Source of the DNA: Mongoliitalea lutea
GTDB taxonomy: Bacteria > Bacteroidota > Bacteroidia > Cytophagales > Cyclobacteriaceae
DNA length: 64,000 nucleotides
Direction: 5' to 3'
Assembly: GCF_014652135.1 (NCBI RefSeq)
Contig: NZ_BMYF01000003.1
Span: 62,001 to 126,000, forward strand
Shown here: piece by piece, positions 8,970 to 19,122 of the stretch
Numbering within the stretch: position 1 is the stretch's first letter
Layout: each line of letters starts with the position of its first letter
Program-made: the position numbers and the translations under genes
Notes under the pieces: model-generated
Seen by the model: only the letters and a program-made list of their open reading frames with translations
Databases searched by the model: none
Told to the model about the DNA's origin: nothing

Positions 8970-9491
8970 ATGGAGTACATTGCAGATTTGTTGAAAATTG
9001 TCTTACCCGCAGGACTCGTGATTTACGGAATGTATCTGACAGTCATGTCTTTCCTCAACAAAGAGCGGGAAAAGCTTTTGGTAGACCTCAAAACACAAAA
9101 TACCCAAACCATCCTTCCCATCCGCTTGCAGGCAGGAGAGCGTCTGTGTTTGCTCTTAGAGCGTATCACACCGAATAATCTGATCAGAAGAGTGAACAAT
9201 CCTACATTTTCGGCAGCAGATTTGCATAGACAGCTACTGACGGAAGTACGGGAGGAATTCAACCATAACCTGGCTCAGCAGGTGTATTTCTCCGAAGAAA
9301 CTTGGGAATCCGTCCGTAGAGCAACAGAATCAGTCGTTACCTTATGCAATACCGCTTTACAGGATATGCCTGAGGACGCAAGGGGTATAGATTTAGCTAA
9401 GCGCATTTTCCAGCTTTCTCTGGATCAGCGTTCGGATGCCATTCAGGTAGCTCTGCAAAATGTCAAAAACGAAATCCGTATCTTCTTCTAA
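8970..9491 (+). CDS. conserved Bacteroidota membrane-anchored protein, function unknown
   Basis: The 173-residue protein has one N-terminal transmembrane segment (about residues 6-29, IVLPAGLVIYGMYLTVMSFL) followed by a soluble helical domain containing RLQAGERLCLLLERITPNNL. I recognise this as a conserved uncharacterised type in this phylum but can give no function. The next gene starts within two bases of its stop codon, so they are probably co-expressed. Confidence 0.75.
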   Translation: MEYIADLLKIVLPAGLVIYGMYLTVMSFLNKEREKLLVDLKTQNTQTILPIRLQAGERLCLLLERITPNNLIRRVNNPTFSAADLHRQLLTEVREEFNHNLAQQVYFSEETWESVRRATESVVTLCNTALQDMPEDARGIDLAKRIFQLSLDQRSDAIQVALQNVKNEIRIFF

Positions 9492-9492
9492 C

Positions 9493-9915
9493 ATGAGCTC
9501 TTTCCGCGAACATACCACCGACTTCTTCTCCAAAGCTAAGCTGATGTACCAAAAGCAGGCTGAGCGTATCTTGGGCGAAGAAGGTGAACTGAAGAAATTG
9601 CAGCAGCAGGTGGTGTTTAAGCTGGAGCAGGTCAGCCATCATCCCAAAGTGCAGGAAGCCTTGGAGCCTATCATGGTTTTTAAACGCATGATACAGGCCC
9701 ACAAACGAGGGGATTTTAAAGTTTCCTCCAAATCCCTGATGCTTATCGTCCTAGGCTTGGTGTATTTTGTGTCCCCATTGGATATTATTCCCGATATCAT
9801 GCCTGTCATCGGCTATGCGGATGATTTATCGGTGTTGATAGCGGTCTATAATGCCATCAAACAGGAGGTAGAAGAGTTTTTGGCTTGGGAAAAAAATCAA
9901 ACATTGTCCAAATAA
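9493..9915 (+). CDS. YkvA / DUF1232 family membrane protein
   Basis: From ATG 9493, two bases after the preceding stop, the product is 140 residues; an upstream in-frame ATG at 9460 overlaps the previous gene and is less likely. The DUF1232 core is clear in LIVLGLVYFVSPLDIIPDIMPVIGYADD, a membrane hairpin with the conserved SPxDxxPD motif. A helical soluble N-terminal region precedes it. The molecular role of DUF1232 is not established. Confidence 0.85.
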   Translation: MSSFREHTTDFFSKAKLMYQKQAERILGEEGELKKLQQQVVFKLEQVSHHPKVQEALEPIMVFKRMIQAHKRGDFKVSSKSLMLIVLGLVYFVSPLDIIPDIMPVIGYADDLSVLIAVYNAIKQEVEEFLAWEKNQTLSK

Positions 9916-9940
9916 AGGACTTGGAAAGAATCAACTATTC

Positions 9941-10657
9941 ATGAATCAACTCGCATTTATTATTGGAACTTCTGGCTTGATTGGAAAGCAGCTGATGCAT
10001 CAATTGCTCCAGGACAAGCGCTACGAATACGTCATTTCAGTGGGCAGAAGAAAACTAGCCCTCAAACACGAGAAACTTATTCAGATCACTGGTGACTTTA
10101 CCCAAATACAGTCTTGGAACCTAGACCGTATGCTTCGGGAGGAAGATCTCGGCGGGCAAATTTTTCCACTTTGGGAAAAGATTTCCCAAAAATCAGTGAC
10201 CATGCATGCCTTTTGTTCCTTAGGAACCACCATCAAACAAGCAGGCTCGAAGGAGAAATTTTATCAAATAGACCATGATTTTGTGGTGCAATCCGCTGTT
10301 TGGTTGTATCAACAAGGGGTAAGCCGCCTGATGTATGTATCGGCCATCGGTGCAGATCCTATATCCAAGGTATTTTACAACAAGGTCAAAGGTGAGGTGG
10401 AGGAAGACCTGAAGGTGATTCCATTCGAATACCTCGGATTGATGCAGCCTTCCTTGCTGTTAGGAGATCGTTCGGAATTCAGACTAGGAGAGGAGTTTGC
10501 CAAAATCATCACCAAGCCCATGGTCTGGTTTAAGATGTACAAAAAGTACTGCCCGATTTATGACCGTCAGGTGGCCAAGGCCATGATTGATCATGCAAAC
10601 CAAGCGAAATCAGTCAAAGTACAGGTCATCTCCAACAGCGAAATGCTCGATTATTGA
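9941..10657 (+). CDS. NAD(P)-binding Rossmann-fold protein, HTATIP2/SDR-like
   Basis: The 238-residue protein starts with a dinucleotide-binding motif IGTSGLIG (residues 8-15). It later has LMYVSAIGADP and YNKVKGEVEE, which matches the YxxxK of extended or atypical short-chain dehydrogenases. Overall it resembles the HTATIP2/NAD-dependent epimerase-like group whose substrates are mostly unknown. Its stop is one base before the dtd start, suggesting an operon. Confidence 0.82.
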   Translation: MNQLAFIIGTSGLIGKQLMHQLLQDKRYEYVISVGRRKLALKHEKLIQITGDFTQIQSWNLDRMLREEDLGGQIFPLWEKISQKSVTMHAFCSLGTTIKQAGSKEKFYQIDHDFVVQSAVWLYQQGVSRLMYVSAIGADPISKVFYNKVKGEVEEDLKVIPFEYLGLMQPSLLLGDRSEFRLGEEFAKIITKPMVWFKMYKKYCPIYDRQVAKAMIDHANQAKSVKVQVISNSEMLDY

Positions 10658-10658
10658 T

Positions 10659-11111
10659 ATGATAGCAGTTATCCAACGTGTATCCGAATCATCAGTCAAG
10701 ATCAATGGAGAGATCAAGGGGGCTATTGGTGAAGGGTTGATGGTTTTAGTAGGAATAGAAGAAGCCGATGGTCAGGAAGATATGGAATGGCTGAGCAAGA
10801 AAATTGTCAACCTACGCATTTTTCCCGATGAGCAAGGTGTGATGAATAAAAGTATCTTGGACTGTGGAGGGGATATTCTATTGATTTCCCAGTTTACCTT
10901 ACATGCCAGTACTAAAAAAGGCAACCGCCCCTCATATATCAAAGCGGCCAAACCGGATATAGCCATTCCTATTTATGAGCAATTTATCCAGGTATTGGAA
11001 ACTGACTTGAGAAAAGGCATTCAAACAGGAGAATTTGGTGCTGATATGAAAGTTTCCTTGGTCAACGAAGGACCGGTCACCATCATCATGGACAGTAAAA
11101 ATAAGGTCTAA
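10659..11111 (+). CDS. dtd: D-aminoacyl-tRNA deacylase
   Basis: From ATG 10659 the product is 150 residues starting MIAVIQRVSESSVKI, the usual family N-terminus; a longer frame reaching back into the Rossmann gene is rejected. The family motifs SQFTLHAS (active-site region), NRPSY and NEGPVTI (cross-subunit GP motif) are present. The homodimeric enzyme hydrolyses D-amino acids and glycine mis-attached to tRNA. The following ATPase gene starts at its stop codon. Confidence 0.95.
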   Translation: MIAVIQRVSESSVKINGEIKGAIGEGLMVLVGIEEADGQEDMEWLSKKIVNLRIFPDEQGVMNKSILDCGGDILLISQFTLHASTKKGNRPSYIKAAKPDIAIPIYEQFIQVLETDLRKGIQTGEFGADMKVSLVNEGPVTIIMDSKNKV

Positions 11112-12583
11112 TGTTACTTCAATTGCATCAAGTAAGCGTTCAGCAGGGACAACGGGTCTTATTCGAAAACCTGGATTTTACTTGGAATGAAGGCGAACAT
11201 TGGGCAATCATTGGGGAAGAAGGGCAGCAGCTGACTGATTTTTTGCAATTACTCTTAGGCAACCGTTCGGTGGTGTCGGGAAAGGTTACAAGACCGTTTG
11301 CTCAAGCCTATATTGACGAGAAAAGCCGTTTGGGAGTGGTGAATTCTTTTCGGGATTTGATTGCTTATGTGGGGCAGGACTATCCTTTTCGCAATAAATC
11401 CAATCTCCAGAACTTTTACTATCAGCAGCGCTTCAATTCCATGGATGCAGAGGATACTGTTTCCGTGGAAGTCTATCTCAAAAATAGTCCAAAGCGCACA
11501 GGCGTTTGGACACTGCCTGCTGTCATCCAACTCTTGCATTTGGAGCATTTGCAGCAAGAATCTCTGATTAAATTATCCAATGGAGAGTCGAGACGCTTGG
11601 CGATTGCCGCAGCTTTGATGCAGCAGCCCAAATTGTTGTTGATGGATCATCCCATGACAGGGTTGGATGTGCAAACGAGGGCTTCTTTTGACCAAATTTT
11701 GAAAAACATCCAAGCGGTAGGTGTACATATTTTGATAAGTACGATTCCTGCTGAAATCCCGAAATCGTTGACACATATTGCTGTGCTTCAAAACAAGCGA
11801 TTGGAAGTAGTGGAAAGGGAATCCATTCTTCAAATTTCCTCGCCACGGGAAGATTCTCATCCATCCGTAGATAAGGAAAAGCTCCGGAATCTACTTGCAT
11901 CAACTGTTTCGACTAAAGTACATTCCTTGGTCCGTTTGGAAAAAGTATCTGTCCGCTACGGGGAAAAATGGATTTTGAAGGAGCTGTCTTGGGAAGTGAA
12001 ACCTGGGGAACGTTGGTTGCTGAAAGGGCCTAATGGAGCGGGGAAATCAACCTTGATCAGTTTATTGATCGGGGAACATCCACAGGCTTATGCAAATGAT
12101 ATTGTATTGTTTGACCGAAAACGGGGAACGGGAGAAAGTATTTGGGATGTCAAAAAGCCCACGGGATTTGTAGCTCCTGAACTCAGCCGCTTTTTTCCTA
12201 GAAATCAAACCGTATGGAAAGTCCTGCTATCGGGCTTTTTCGACACCATGGGATTGTTCAAAAAACCAACGCCGGAACAAGAATCCAAAGCAATCCAATG
12301 GTTGGAGTTGTTACAGTTGCCTACCAAAGCACAATTGCTCTTTCATCAATTGCCTTTAGCGGAACAACGAATGCTTTTACTCGCAAGAGCGTTGATAAAA
12401 TCTCCACAGTTGCTGATTATAGATGAAGGAGCACAGGGATTGGATACAGGACAACGCCTACGATTCAAGCTATTTTCGGAGGCTATACTAGAAATTGCTT
12501 CTATTGGATTAATTTATGTGTCTCATTATGAAGAAGATATTCCTAATGGAGTGTCAAAAACGCTAGAACTCCATCCAGTTTAA
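11111..12583 (+). CDS. tandem ABC ATPase, ModF-like, with one degenerate composite site
   Basis: The 490-residue soluble protein has two ABC nucleotide-binding domains and no membrane segments. Domain 1 has a lost Walker A (GEEGQQLT, residues 35-42, Lys replaced by Leu41) and His where the catalytic Glu is expected (LLLMDHP), but a near-normal signature LSNGES around 155. Domain 2 has an intact Walker A GPNGAGKS near 306-313 and Walker B LLIIDE near 434, but a degenerate signature LPLAEQ near 414. The defects therefore fall in the same composite site. ModF-like proteins are associated with molybdate genes in other bacteria, but no mod genes lie nearby. Confidence 0.85.
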   Translation: MLLQLHQVSVQQGQRVLFENLDFTWNEGEHWAIIGEEGQQLTDFLQLLLGNRSVVSGKVTRPFAQAYIDEKSRLGVVNSFRDLIAYVGQDYPFRNKSNLQNFYYQQRFNSMDAEDTVSVEVYLKNSPKRTGVWTLPAVIQLLHLEHLQQESLIKLSNGESRRLAIAAALMQQPKLLLMDHPMTGLDVQTRASFDQILKNIQAVGVHILISTIPAEIPKSLTHIAVLQNKRLEVVERESILQISSPREDSHPSVDKEKLRNLLASTVSTKVHSLVRLEKVSVRYGEKWILKELSWEVKPGERWLLKGPNGAGKSTLISLLIGEHPQAYANDIVLFDRKRGTGESIWDVKKPTGFVAPELSRFFPRNQTVWKVLLSGFFDTMGLFKKPTPEQESKAIQWLELLQLPTKAQLLFHQLPLAEQRMLLLARALIKSPQLLIIDEGAQGLDTGQRLRFKLFSEAILEIASIGLIYVSHYEEDIPNGVSKTLELHPV

Positions 12584-12955
12584 GGCTTTTGATAATCTTC
12601 GGGAATTGTAGGAAGGGTATTGATCCAATTAGCGTAGAATTCAATGTCTAGTTTAGATTTTTCAAATTGGGCTAATGTTTCTTTTCCTCCATTATACAGC
12701 CAATTATCCAGTTTCGGTTCATGGATATATTCTAGTAAAAGTTGCTCATGATTACTCGGATAAAATGCACTGTTTGTTTAAACGTGTTTTTTAATTCAAA
12801 AGCCAAACGGATGGTATCAGGAGAAAAATTTCCACGATCTACAAGATCACCTACTTAAATTAACTGCTCTTTTTTAGGATCCCATTAAATTCATGAGTGT
12901 TAAAGTAAGTGTGTAAACAACCGTTTACGTGTCCGGTTACAAACAAATCCATCAT
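12581..12955 (-). pseudogene. metallophosphoesterase (Ser/Thr phosphatase-like) pseudogene
   Basis: The minus strand encodes recognisable pieces of a calcineurin-like phosphoesterase. FVTGHVNGCLHT stands where GDxHG is expected, then GDLVDRGNFSPDTIR, then HFIR-GNHEQLLLEYIHEP in another frame. A one-base deletion in the GG of the RGNHE codons (around 12754) breaks the frame. There is also a stop at about 12855 and a further frame change near 12880. The 3' half is missing: the frame ends at the end of the convergent ABC ATPase gene. The first metal motif is also mutated. Confidence 0.85.
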
Positions 12956-13120
12956 GAGCAATCACTACCAAATTTTCGGCGATATACCTTTTTAAGGTGC
13001 TAAGGAAAAAAGGCACTTGATTTATGTAGGAAAAAGTATGTAAATTGTTGAGCCACAATAGGTCATTCTAAACAAAATAGAATTATGTAAGTTAAACCTC
13101 CAATTGAAAACCATTTAATC

Positions 13121-13699
13121 ATGCGACAAACCTATTTTATCCTTGTTCTTGCGCTGCTCATTTTGGGTTGTGCTTCACAAAAAGACTTCGTGGCCGAATA
13201 TGATTTTAATTATTCGGGAAATTTCAAGAAGTATAAAACCTTCAATTTCGTTGTCAATGCAATTCCAGATGATAGTGTTACGTACTATCAAGCGATCGAA
13301 CGGACAATTTCTTCCAGATTAGGTTCCCAAGGCTTTAGAATGGATCAGGATCGCCCCGATTTATTGATCAATTATAAAATTTTTAGTGATTCTGTTAAAT
13401 ACAGAGGATATGATCAGCCAAATTTCGATTATTGGTTGAATAGAAGGATGCCAGATTTTGATTTAACTGAAGAGGAAGAAAGACAACAACGGGAGCGTGA
13501 TGAAACCTATAACCGTGTAAAGTTTGTAGAGAAAAATGGACTTTTAGTAATTTATGTAATCGATAATAAGAGAGGAAATACTATTTGGCAGGGATATACC
13601 GCTGGAGATTTTGATGTGTACTCTCCTGATGGGCAATCTGATTTGACAAAAGCAACCTACCGGGTGATGGATCAGTTTCGCCTAGTCACAAGAAATTAA
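13121..13699 (+). CDS. DUF4136 domain lipoprotein
   Basis: The 192-residue product has a lipoprotein signal with lipobox ILGC (Cys17) and a mature domain starting DFVAEYDFNYSGNFKKYKTFNFV, the standard DUF4136 beginning. It ends near the domain's usual C-terminus (GQSDLTKATYRVMDQF). DUF4136 proteins are envelope lipoproteins of unknown function, common in Bacteroidota and Proteobacteria. It is monocistronic, with a clear terminator 5 bases downstream. Confidence 0.88.
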   Translation: MRQTYFILVLALLILGCASQKDFVAEYDFNYSGNFKKYKTFNFVVNAIPDDSVTYYQAIERTISSRLGSQGFRMDQDRPDLLINYKIFSDSVKYRGYDQPNFDYWLNRRMPDFDLTEEEERQQRERDETYNRVKFVEKNGLLVIYVIDNKRGNTIWQGYTAGDFDVYSPDGQSDLTKATYRVMDQFRLVTRN

Positions 13700-13703
13700 A
13701 ATA

Positions 13704-13756
13704 AAGCCAAGTTCACTACAAGACTAATAGCCTTTATGTGATACTTGGCTTTTTTA
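13704..13756 (+). terminator. rho-independent terminator after the DUF4136 gene
   Basis: AAGCCAAGT (13704-13712) pairs with ACTTGGCTT (13743-13751) and is followed by a run of T. It sits just after the lipoprotein stop codon. Confidence 0.8.
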
Positions 13757-13799
13757 TTTTCACCAAAGAAACCCTGCTAGCAAATTCGTTCACCAGCTT

Positions 13800-13831
13800 T
13801 TTGCAGGCTTACGGTATAAAGGTTATCTTTG
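13800..13831 (+). promoter_or_regulatory. Bacteroidota-type promoter of the ABC-F gene
   Basis: A -33 box TTTG (13800-13803) and a perfect -7 box TATCTTTG (13824-13831) are separated by 20 bp, matching the TTTG-N19-21-TAnnTTTG consensus. Transcription would begin near 13838, about 17 bases before the ATG. Confidence 0.75.
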
Positions 13832-13842
13832 CAGCCTCATAA

Positions 13843-15468
<1,626 letters not shown>

Positions 15469-15470
15469 GG

Positions 15471-15545
15471 GGAGAAGTGAGAAGCGAGAGATGAGAAGCG
15501 AGAGGCGAGATGCGAGATGCGAGAGACGAGAAGCGAGACAGAAGA
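15471..15545. repeat. degenerate GAGAAGCGAGA purine array
   Basis: Starting two bases after the ABC-F stop codon, the plus strand consists of imperfect words such as GAGAAGTGAGAAGCGAGAGA and GAGGCGAGATGCGAGATGC. Unit length varies from 7 to 10 bases. It contains no conserved reading frame. Confidence 0.75.
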
Positions 15546-15839
15546 TATAAGACTTTATTAATCGTGATAGAGGAGAGGGGGATACAGAGCGAAGAATTCA
15601 GAATGCGTTAATCGATGAAGGCCATGTTAGAACAGAAACGATGGTCAAAATCGTAAAAAACCTGGGAGATTTGAGTTGATTTGCTGCTGATTTAAAGATA
15701 GTTGGGCAATTCGGAATCTGCCAGGTTTAACTAGTACCTTTACAATGTACCAAGTACAAGGTAACAAGTACAAAGTATGGATTCAAGTAGAAATATAGAA
15801 TAATCGTATTCCTAATTAATTGAATTGTTGATACTCTCT
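15546..15839. repeat. intergenic region with long inverted repeat and GTACAAG words
   Basis: No gene is recognised. AAACCTGGGAGATT (15658-15671) and AATCTGCCAGGTTT (15715-15728) form a 14-bp inverted repeat with one mismatch across a 43-bp loop; this may terminate or protect the ABC-F transcript. From 15741 to 15780 there is a degenerate array of the words GTACCAAGTACAAGGTAACAAG. Confidence 0.55.
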
Positions 15840-16095
15840 AACTTATCGTTAATTCCTAATTCCTCATTTAAAACTGTTCACTATGCACTGCCAATTGCTC
15901 ATTGCCAACTACGCTCTGCTCACTGTTCAATGCTTACTGGCTTCGACTCCGCTCAGCCATCAGAACACTAAGCACTGATCATTACTCATTGTTAACTATG
16001 CACTGCTCACTGCCAACTGTTCACTGCTCACCGGCTTCGACCCCGCTCAGCCAGCAGTTCACTAATTACTATTTACTAATCACCAATCACTACAA
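15840..16095. repeat. degenerate CACTGTTCACTGCTCA-type array running into a start codon
   Basis: Words TAATTCCTAATTCCTCATT give way to long stretches of CACTGTTCA, CACTGCTCA, CACTGCCAACTG and similar. Two copies of a GC-richer box GGCTTCGAC(T/C)CCGCTCAGCCA are embedded, near 15941 and 16032. The array continues as TTACTAATCACCAATCACTAC to the very base before the probable TTG start of the symporter gene, leaving no normal upstream region. Confidence 0.75.
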
Positions 16096-17502
16096 TTGCT
16101 ACTAACCTCCATCGTCATATACCTGTTGATTACCGTCCTGATAGGGGCTTGGTCGTCGAAATTGGTGAAAAACTCCAATGACTTTGTGTTGGCTGGTAGG
16201 CAGTTGCCCTTGTTTTTGTCAGCGTCCGCATTGTTTGCAACTTGGTTTGGTTCGGAGACTATTTTTGGAGCTTCATCGGAATATCTGGAACATGGCCTAC
16301 AGGGAGTTATTGAAGATCCGTTTGGTGGAGCATTGTGTTTGATTTTGTTTGGTGCATTTTATCTAAGACCCATGTACCGGATGAATGTGCTGACCATTGG
16401 TGACGTATATAAAAAGCTATTTGGAAAACGGGTAGAGTTCTTTGCTTCCCTTTTTATGATACCTGCCTATTTTGGATACGTGGCAGCACAGTTGGTGGCC
16501 TTAGCTTTGATTTTTACCTCAGTTTCAGATCTGACTATTTCACAAGGGATTTTAATTTCTGCGGGGATTGTGGTGTTTTATACCTTTCTTGGTGGGATGT
16601 GGGCGATTTCCATTACCGATTTTATCCAAACTACCCTGATTGTGGTTGGGCTGATTTGGGTTGCGGTATTAGTAGCGGAGAAAGCAGGAGGAGTGATGCC
16701 AATTTTGGAATCTGCCCCGGAAGGAAGCTTTCAGTTTTTCCCGGATATGGATAGTATTTCTTGGCTCAATTATTTGGGTGCATGGATGATTTTGGGCATT
16801 GGAAGTATTCCCTCACAGGATATCTATCAACGGGTGATGGCTTCCAAAAGTGAGAAAATTGCTATTCAATCCACATATTTGGCTGGAGGTTTTTATGTGA
16901 CTATTGGATTGTTGCCTTTGTTTATTGCTTTAGGTGCCAAGTTTCTTTACCCTGAAATTTACCTGGAAAACAAGCAGTTGCTACTTCCTGAAATGGTGTT
17001 GCGGCATTCAGGTCTGCATGTACAAGTCCTCTTTTTCGGGGCCTTGATTTCGGCCATCATGAGTACCACAAGTTCGGGGTTACTGGCACCTTCGGCCATT
17101 ATCTCAGAAAATTTAATCCGTCCTTATTTTGGCAAACGCTTAAAGGATGTGCATTTCCTTTGGATCTTGCGCCTGAATATTATTTTGGTGGCAATCATTG
17201 CAGTCTTGATGGCCAATTGGAAAACCAATATTTATGAATTGGTCGCCGGAGCATCTATTTTGATGATGGTATCCTTGTTTGTGCCATTGACAGCAGGCCT
17301 ATATTGGAAAAAAGCTTCGGAAATGGGGGCCTTGATGTCCATAGTCCTTGGAATGATTGCCTTCCTTGGTTTCTCTTTACTCGAAGAACTACCCGTCTAC
17401 CAGCATCTTCCTGCACTTTTGGTTAGTGCTTTAAGCATGGTTGTGGGCTCCTATATTTTCCCTCGTAAATCATCAAACAATGCTACCATATCCCATCATT
17501 AA
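16096..17502 (+). CDS. sodium:solute symporter family (SSS) protein
   Basis: This 468-residue integral membrane protein has about 12-13 hydrophobic segments. It shows SSS-family features: NSNDFVLAGRQLPLF after the first helix, SASALFATWFGSETIFGASSE in the second, and the LGIGSIPSQDIYQRVMASKS loop. Such proteins import organic solutes with Na+; the substrate is not evident. The best start is TTG at 16096, with no in-frame ATG nearby. It directly abuts a repeat array, so the native 5' end may be altered. The methyltransferase gene overlaps its 3' end by 23 bases. Confidence 0.85.
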   Translation: MLLTSIVIYLLITVLIGAWSSKLVKNSNDFVLAGRQLPLFLSASALFATWFGSETIFGASSEYLEHGLQGVIEDPFGGALCLILFGAFYLRPMYRMNVLTIGDVYKKLFGKRVEFFASLFMIPAYFGYVAAQLVALALIFTSVSDLTISQGILISAGIVVFYTFLGGMWAISITDFIQTTLIVVGLIWVAVLVAEKAGGVMPILESAPEGSFQFFPDMDSISWLNYLGAWMILGIGSIPSQDIYQRVMASKSEKIAIQSTYLAGGFYVTIGLLPLFIALGAKFLYPEIYLENKQLLLPEMVLRHSGLHVQVLFFGALISAIMSTTSSGLLAPSAIISENLIRPYFGKRLKDVHFLWILRLNIILVAIIAVLMANWKTNIYELVAGASILMMVSLFVPLTAGLYWKKASEMGALMSIVLGMIAFLGFSLLEELPVYQHLPALLVSALSMVVGSYIFPRKSSNNATISHH

Positions 17503-18661
17503 ATTAGGCAAAGGCAAAGAGATTTCTCTTTTAAGAAGACATCATTGGGTGTTTTCGGGTGCTATTTTGGAAAAAGATGAAGCTCTTAAAAACGGTGAAT
17601 TGGTTCAGATTCATAGCTTTAAAGGAGAATTCTTAGGGATTGGGCATTTTCAATATGGCTCCATCATGGTGCGAATCATCAGTTTCCAAGAAGAATTGAT
17701 TAATGCTTACTTCTGGCAAAAACGACTGAGCGATGCCTATCAGGTAAGAAAAAGTATAGGATTGGTTAATGCAAAGGAAACGAATGTGTATCGATTGGTG
17801 CATGGAGAAGGGGATGGTTTTCCGGGATTAATCATCGATTTTTATAATGGCACTGCAGTGATTCAGTGCCATCAGATAGGCATGTACAAGCATGTGAAAG
17901 AAATTGCGAATGCCTTGAAAACAGTCTATGGGGATACTTTGGATTGTGTGTATGATAAAAGTGCGGAGACTTTACCAAAGAATATTGGTGTAGAGAACCG
18001 AATTGTCTTGGGTGAACCCAAAACTACACAAGTACTAGAATATGGGTGTGCCTATGAAATTGATTGGGAGAAAGGGCAGAAGACAGGATTCTTTGTAGAT
18101 CAACGTGAAAATAGAAATTTGCTTGGCCTTTATGCCAAAGGCAAAAAAGTACTCAATACCTTCTGTTATTCGGGTGGTTTTTCTGTGGCTGCCTTAAAAG
18201 CAGGCGCTACGGAAGTTCACTCGGTGGATATTTCAGCTAAAGCCATTGAGTTGACGGATAAAAACGTGGCTTTAAATACCGGTTTTAACGGAAAGCATGC
18301 ATCCATTGTGGCAGATGTGGTCAAGTATATCCGAGAAATTGACTTGGATTACGACATCATCGTACTGGACCCCCCTGCTTTTGCAAAAAACATGAAAGCT
18401 AGGCATAATGCGGTGCAGGCTTATAAGCGATTGAATGCAGAAGCACTGAAGCGTATTCAAAAAGGGGGGATATTATTTACCTTTTCCTGTTCCCAAGTAG
18501 TGGATAAGAAATTGTTTGCTGATACAGTCACTGCTGCGGCCTTTGAAGCCAAGCGAAATGTGCGGATTTTACATTACCTATCTCAGCCGGCAGATCATCC
18601 TATCAATTTGTTTCATACAGAAACAGAATACTTGAAAGGATTGGTTTTGTATGTAGAGTAG
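17480..18661 (+). CDS. class I SAM-dependent rRNA (cytosine-C5) methyltransferase, RlmI-like
   Basis: From ATG 17480 (MLPYPIIKLGKGKEISLLRRHHWVF) the product is 393 residues; a longer in-frame start at 17441 lies deeper in the symporter gene. An N-terminal PUA domain (about 1-75) precedes a Rossmann methyltransferase domain with NTFCYSGGFSVAALKAGA (SAM site), DIIVLDPPAFAK and the cysteine motif FTFSCSQVV. RlmI methylates C1962 of 23S rRNA in E. coli; the same target is inferred. Confidence 0.88.
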   Translation: MLPYPIIKLGKGKEISLLRRHHWVFSGAILEKDEALKNGELVQIHSFKGEFLGIGHFQYGSIMVRIISFQEELINAYFWQKRLSDAYQVRKSIGLVNAKETNVYRLVHGEGDGFPGLIIDFYNGTAVIQCHQIGMYKHVKEIANALKTVYGDTLDCVYDKSAETLPKNIGVENRIVLGEPKTTQVLEYGCAYEIDWEKGQKTGFFVDQRENRNLLGLYAKGKKVLNTFCYSGGFSVAALKAGATEVHSVDISAKAIELTDKNVALNTGFNGKHASIVADVVKYIREIDLDYDIIVLDPPAFAKNMKARHNAVQAYKRLNAEALKRIQKGGILFTFSCSQVVDKKLFADTVTAAAFEAKRNVRILHYLSQPADHPINLFHTETEYLKGLVLYVE

Positions 18662-18663
18662 AC

Positions 18664-18894
18664 TTAAGGAAGGAAATTAGCAGGGGAAATAAAAAAGTAA
18701 AACATCAAGGCAGTTAAAGATATAGAGATCAGCAGGCTGATAAGCATGATTCTTCCATAATAAAAGATGGGTTTGATTTCACCTTTTTTGTCCTGAATAA
18801 AGGTCTTACTGTAAGGGAAAAAACCTTGGGAAAGCGCAAGACTTGTCAGAAAATAAATGCTCAACAAAAATCCAATCGTAAAGTAAATTTCCAT
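18664..18894 (-). CDS. small membrane protein, unknown
   Basis: The 76-residue protein has two strongly hydrophobic segments (about 4-24 and 48-70) separated by a polar loop SKTFIQDKKGEIKPIFYYGR. This hairpin layout is typical of small inner-membrane proteins. It converges on the methyltransferase gene with a 2-base gap. No family is recognised; coding is inferred from the ordered hydrophobic pattern and ATG start. Confidence 0.55.
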   Translation of the reverse strand: MEIYFTIGFLLSIYFLTSLALSQGFFPYSKTFIQDKKGEIKPIFYYGRIMLISLLISISLTALMFYFFISPANFLP

Positions 18895-19122
18895 AACTCA
18901 ACCAATAGATTTTCAAGTTAGTATATTTTCTTTCATGCCCTATAATTTTCCTAAAAAAGTAACAATTTGATAACCGAGATAGCGAGAATAAGAAAAGGCC
19001 ATGAAATCTTTCAGCTAATAAGTTTTCATTGGTTTGTTTTGTGATTTTTGGCATGATTTTTTGAACAAATTCAACCTAAATGATGTCATTTTAAAGGCGA
19101 ATTACCCCATAATGTAATATCT

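Noticed and set aside
15902-16105. 67-codon frame in the array before the symporter gene
   Set aside because: The predicted sequence simply translates the CACTG word array and shows its periodicity; there is no protein-like feature.
18806-19054. Minus-strand frame of 82 codons overlapping the small membrane protein gene
   Set aside because: It overlaps the better-supported two-helix ORF in another frame, has no recognisable domain and its composition looks like non-coding AT-rich sequence.
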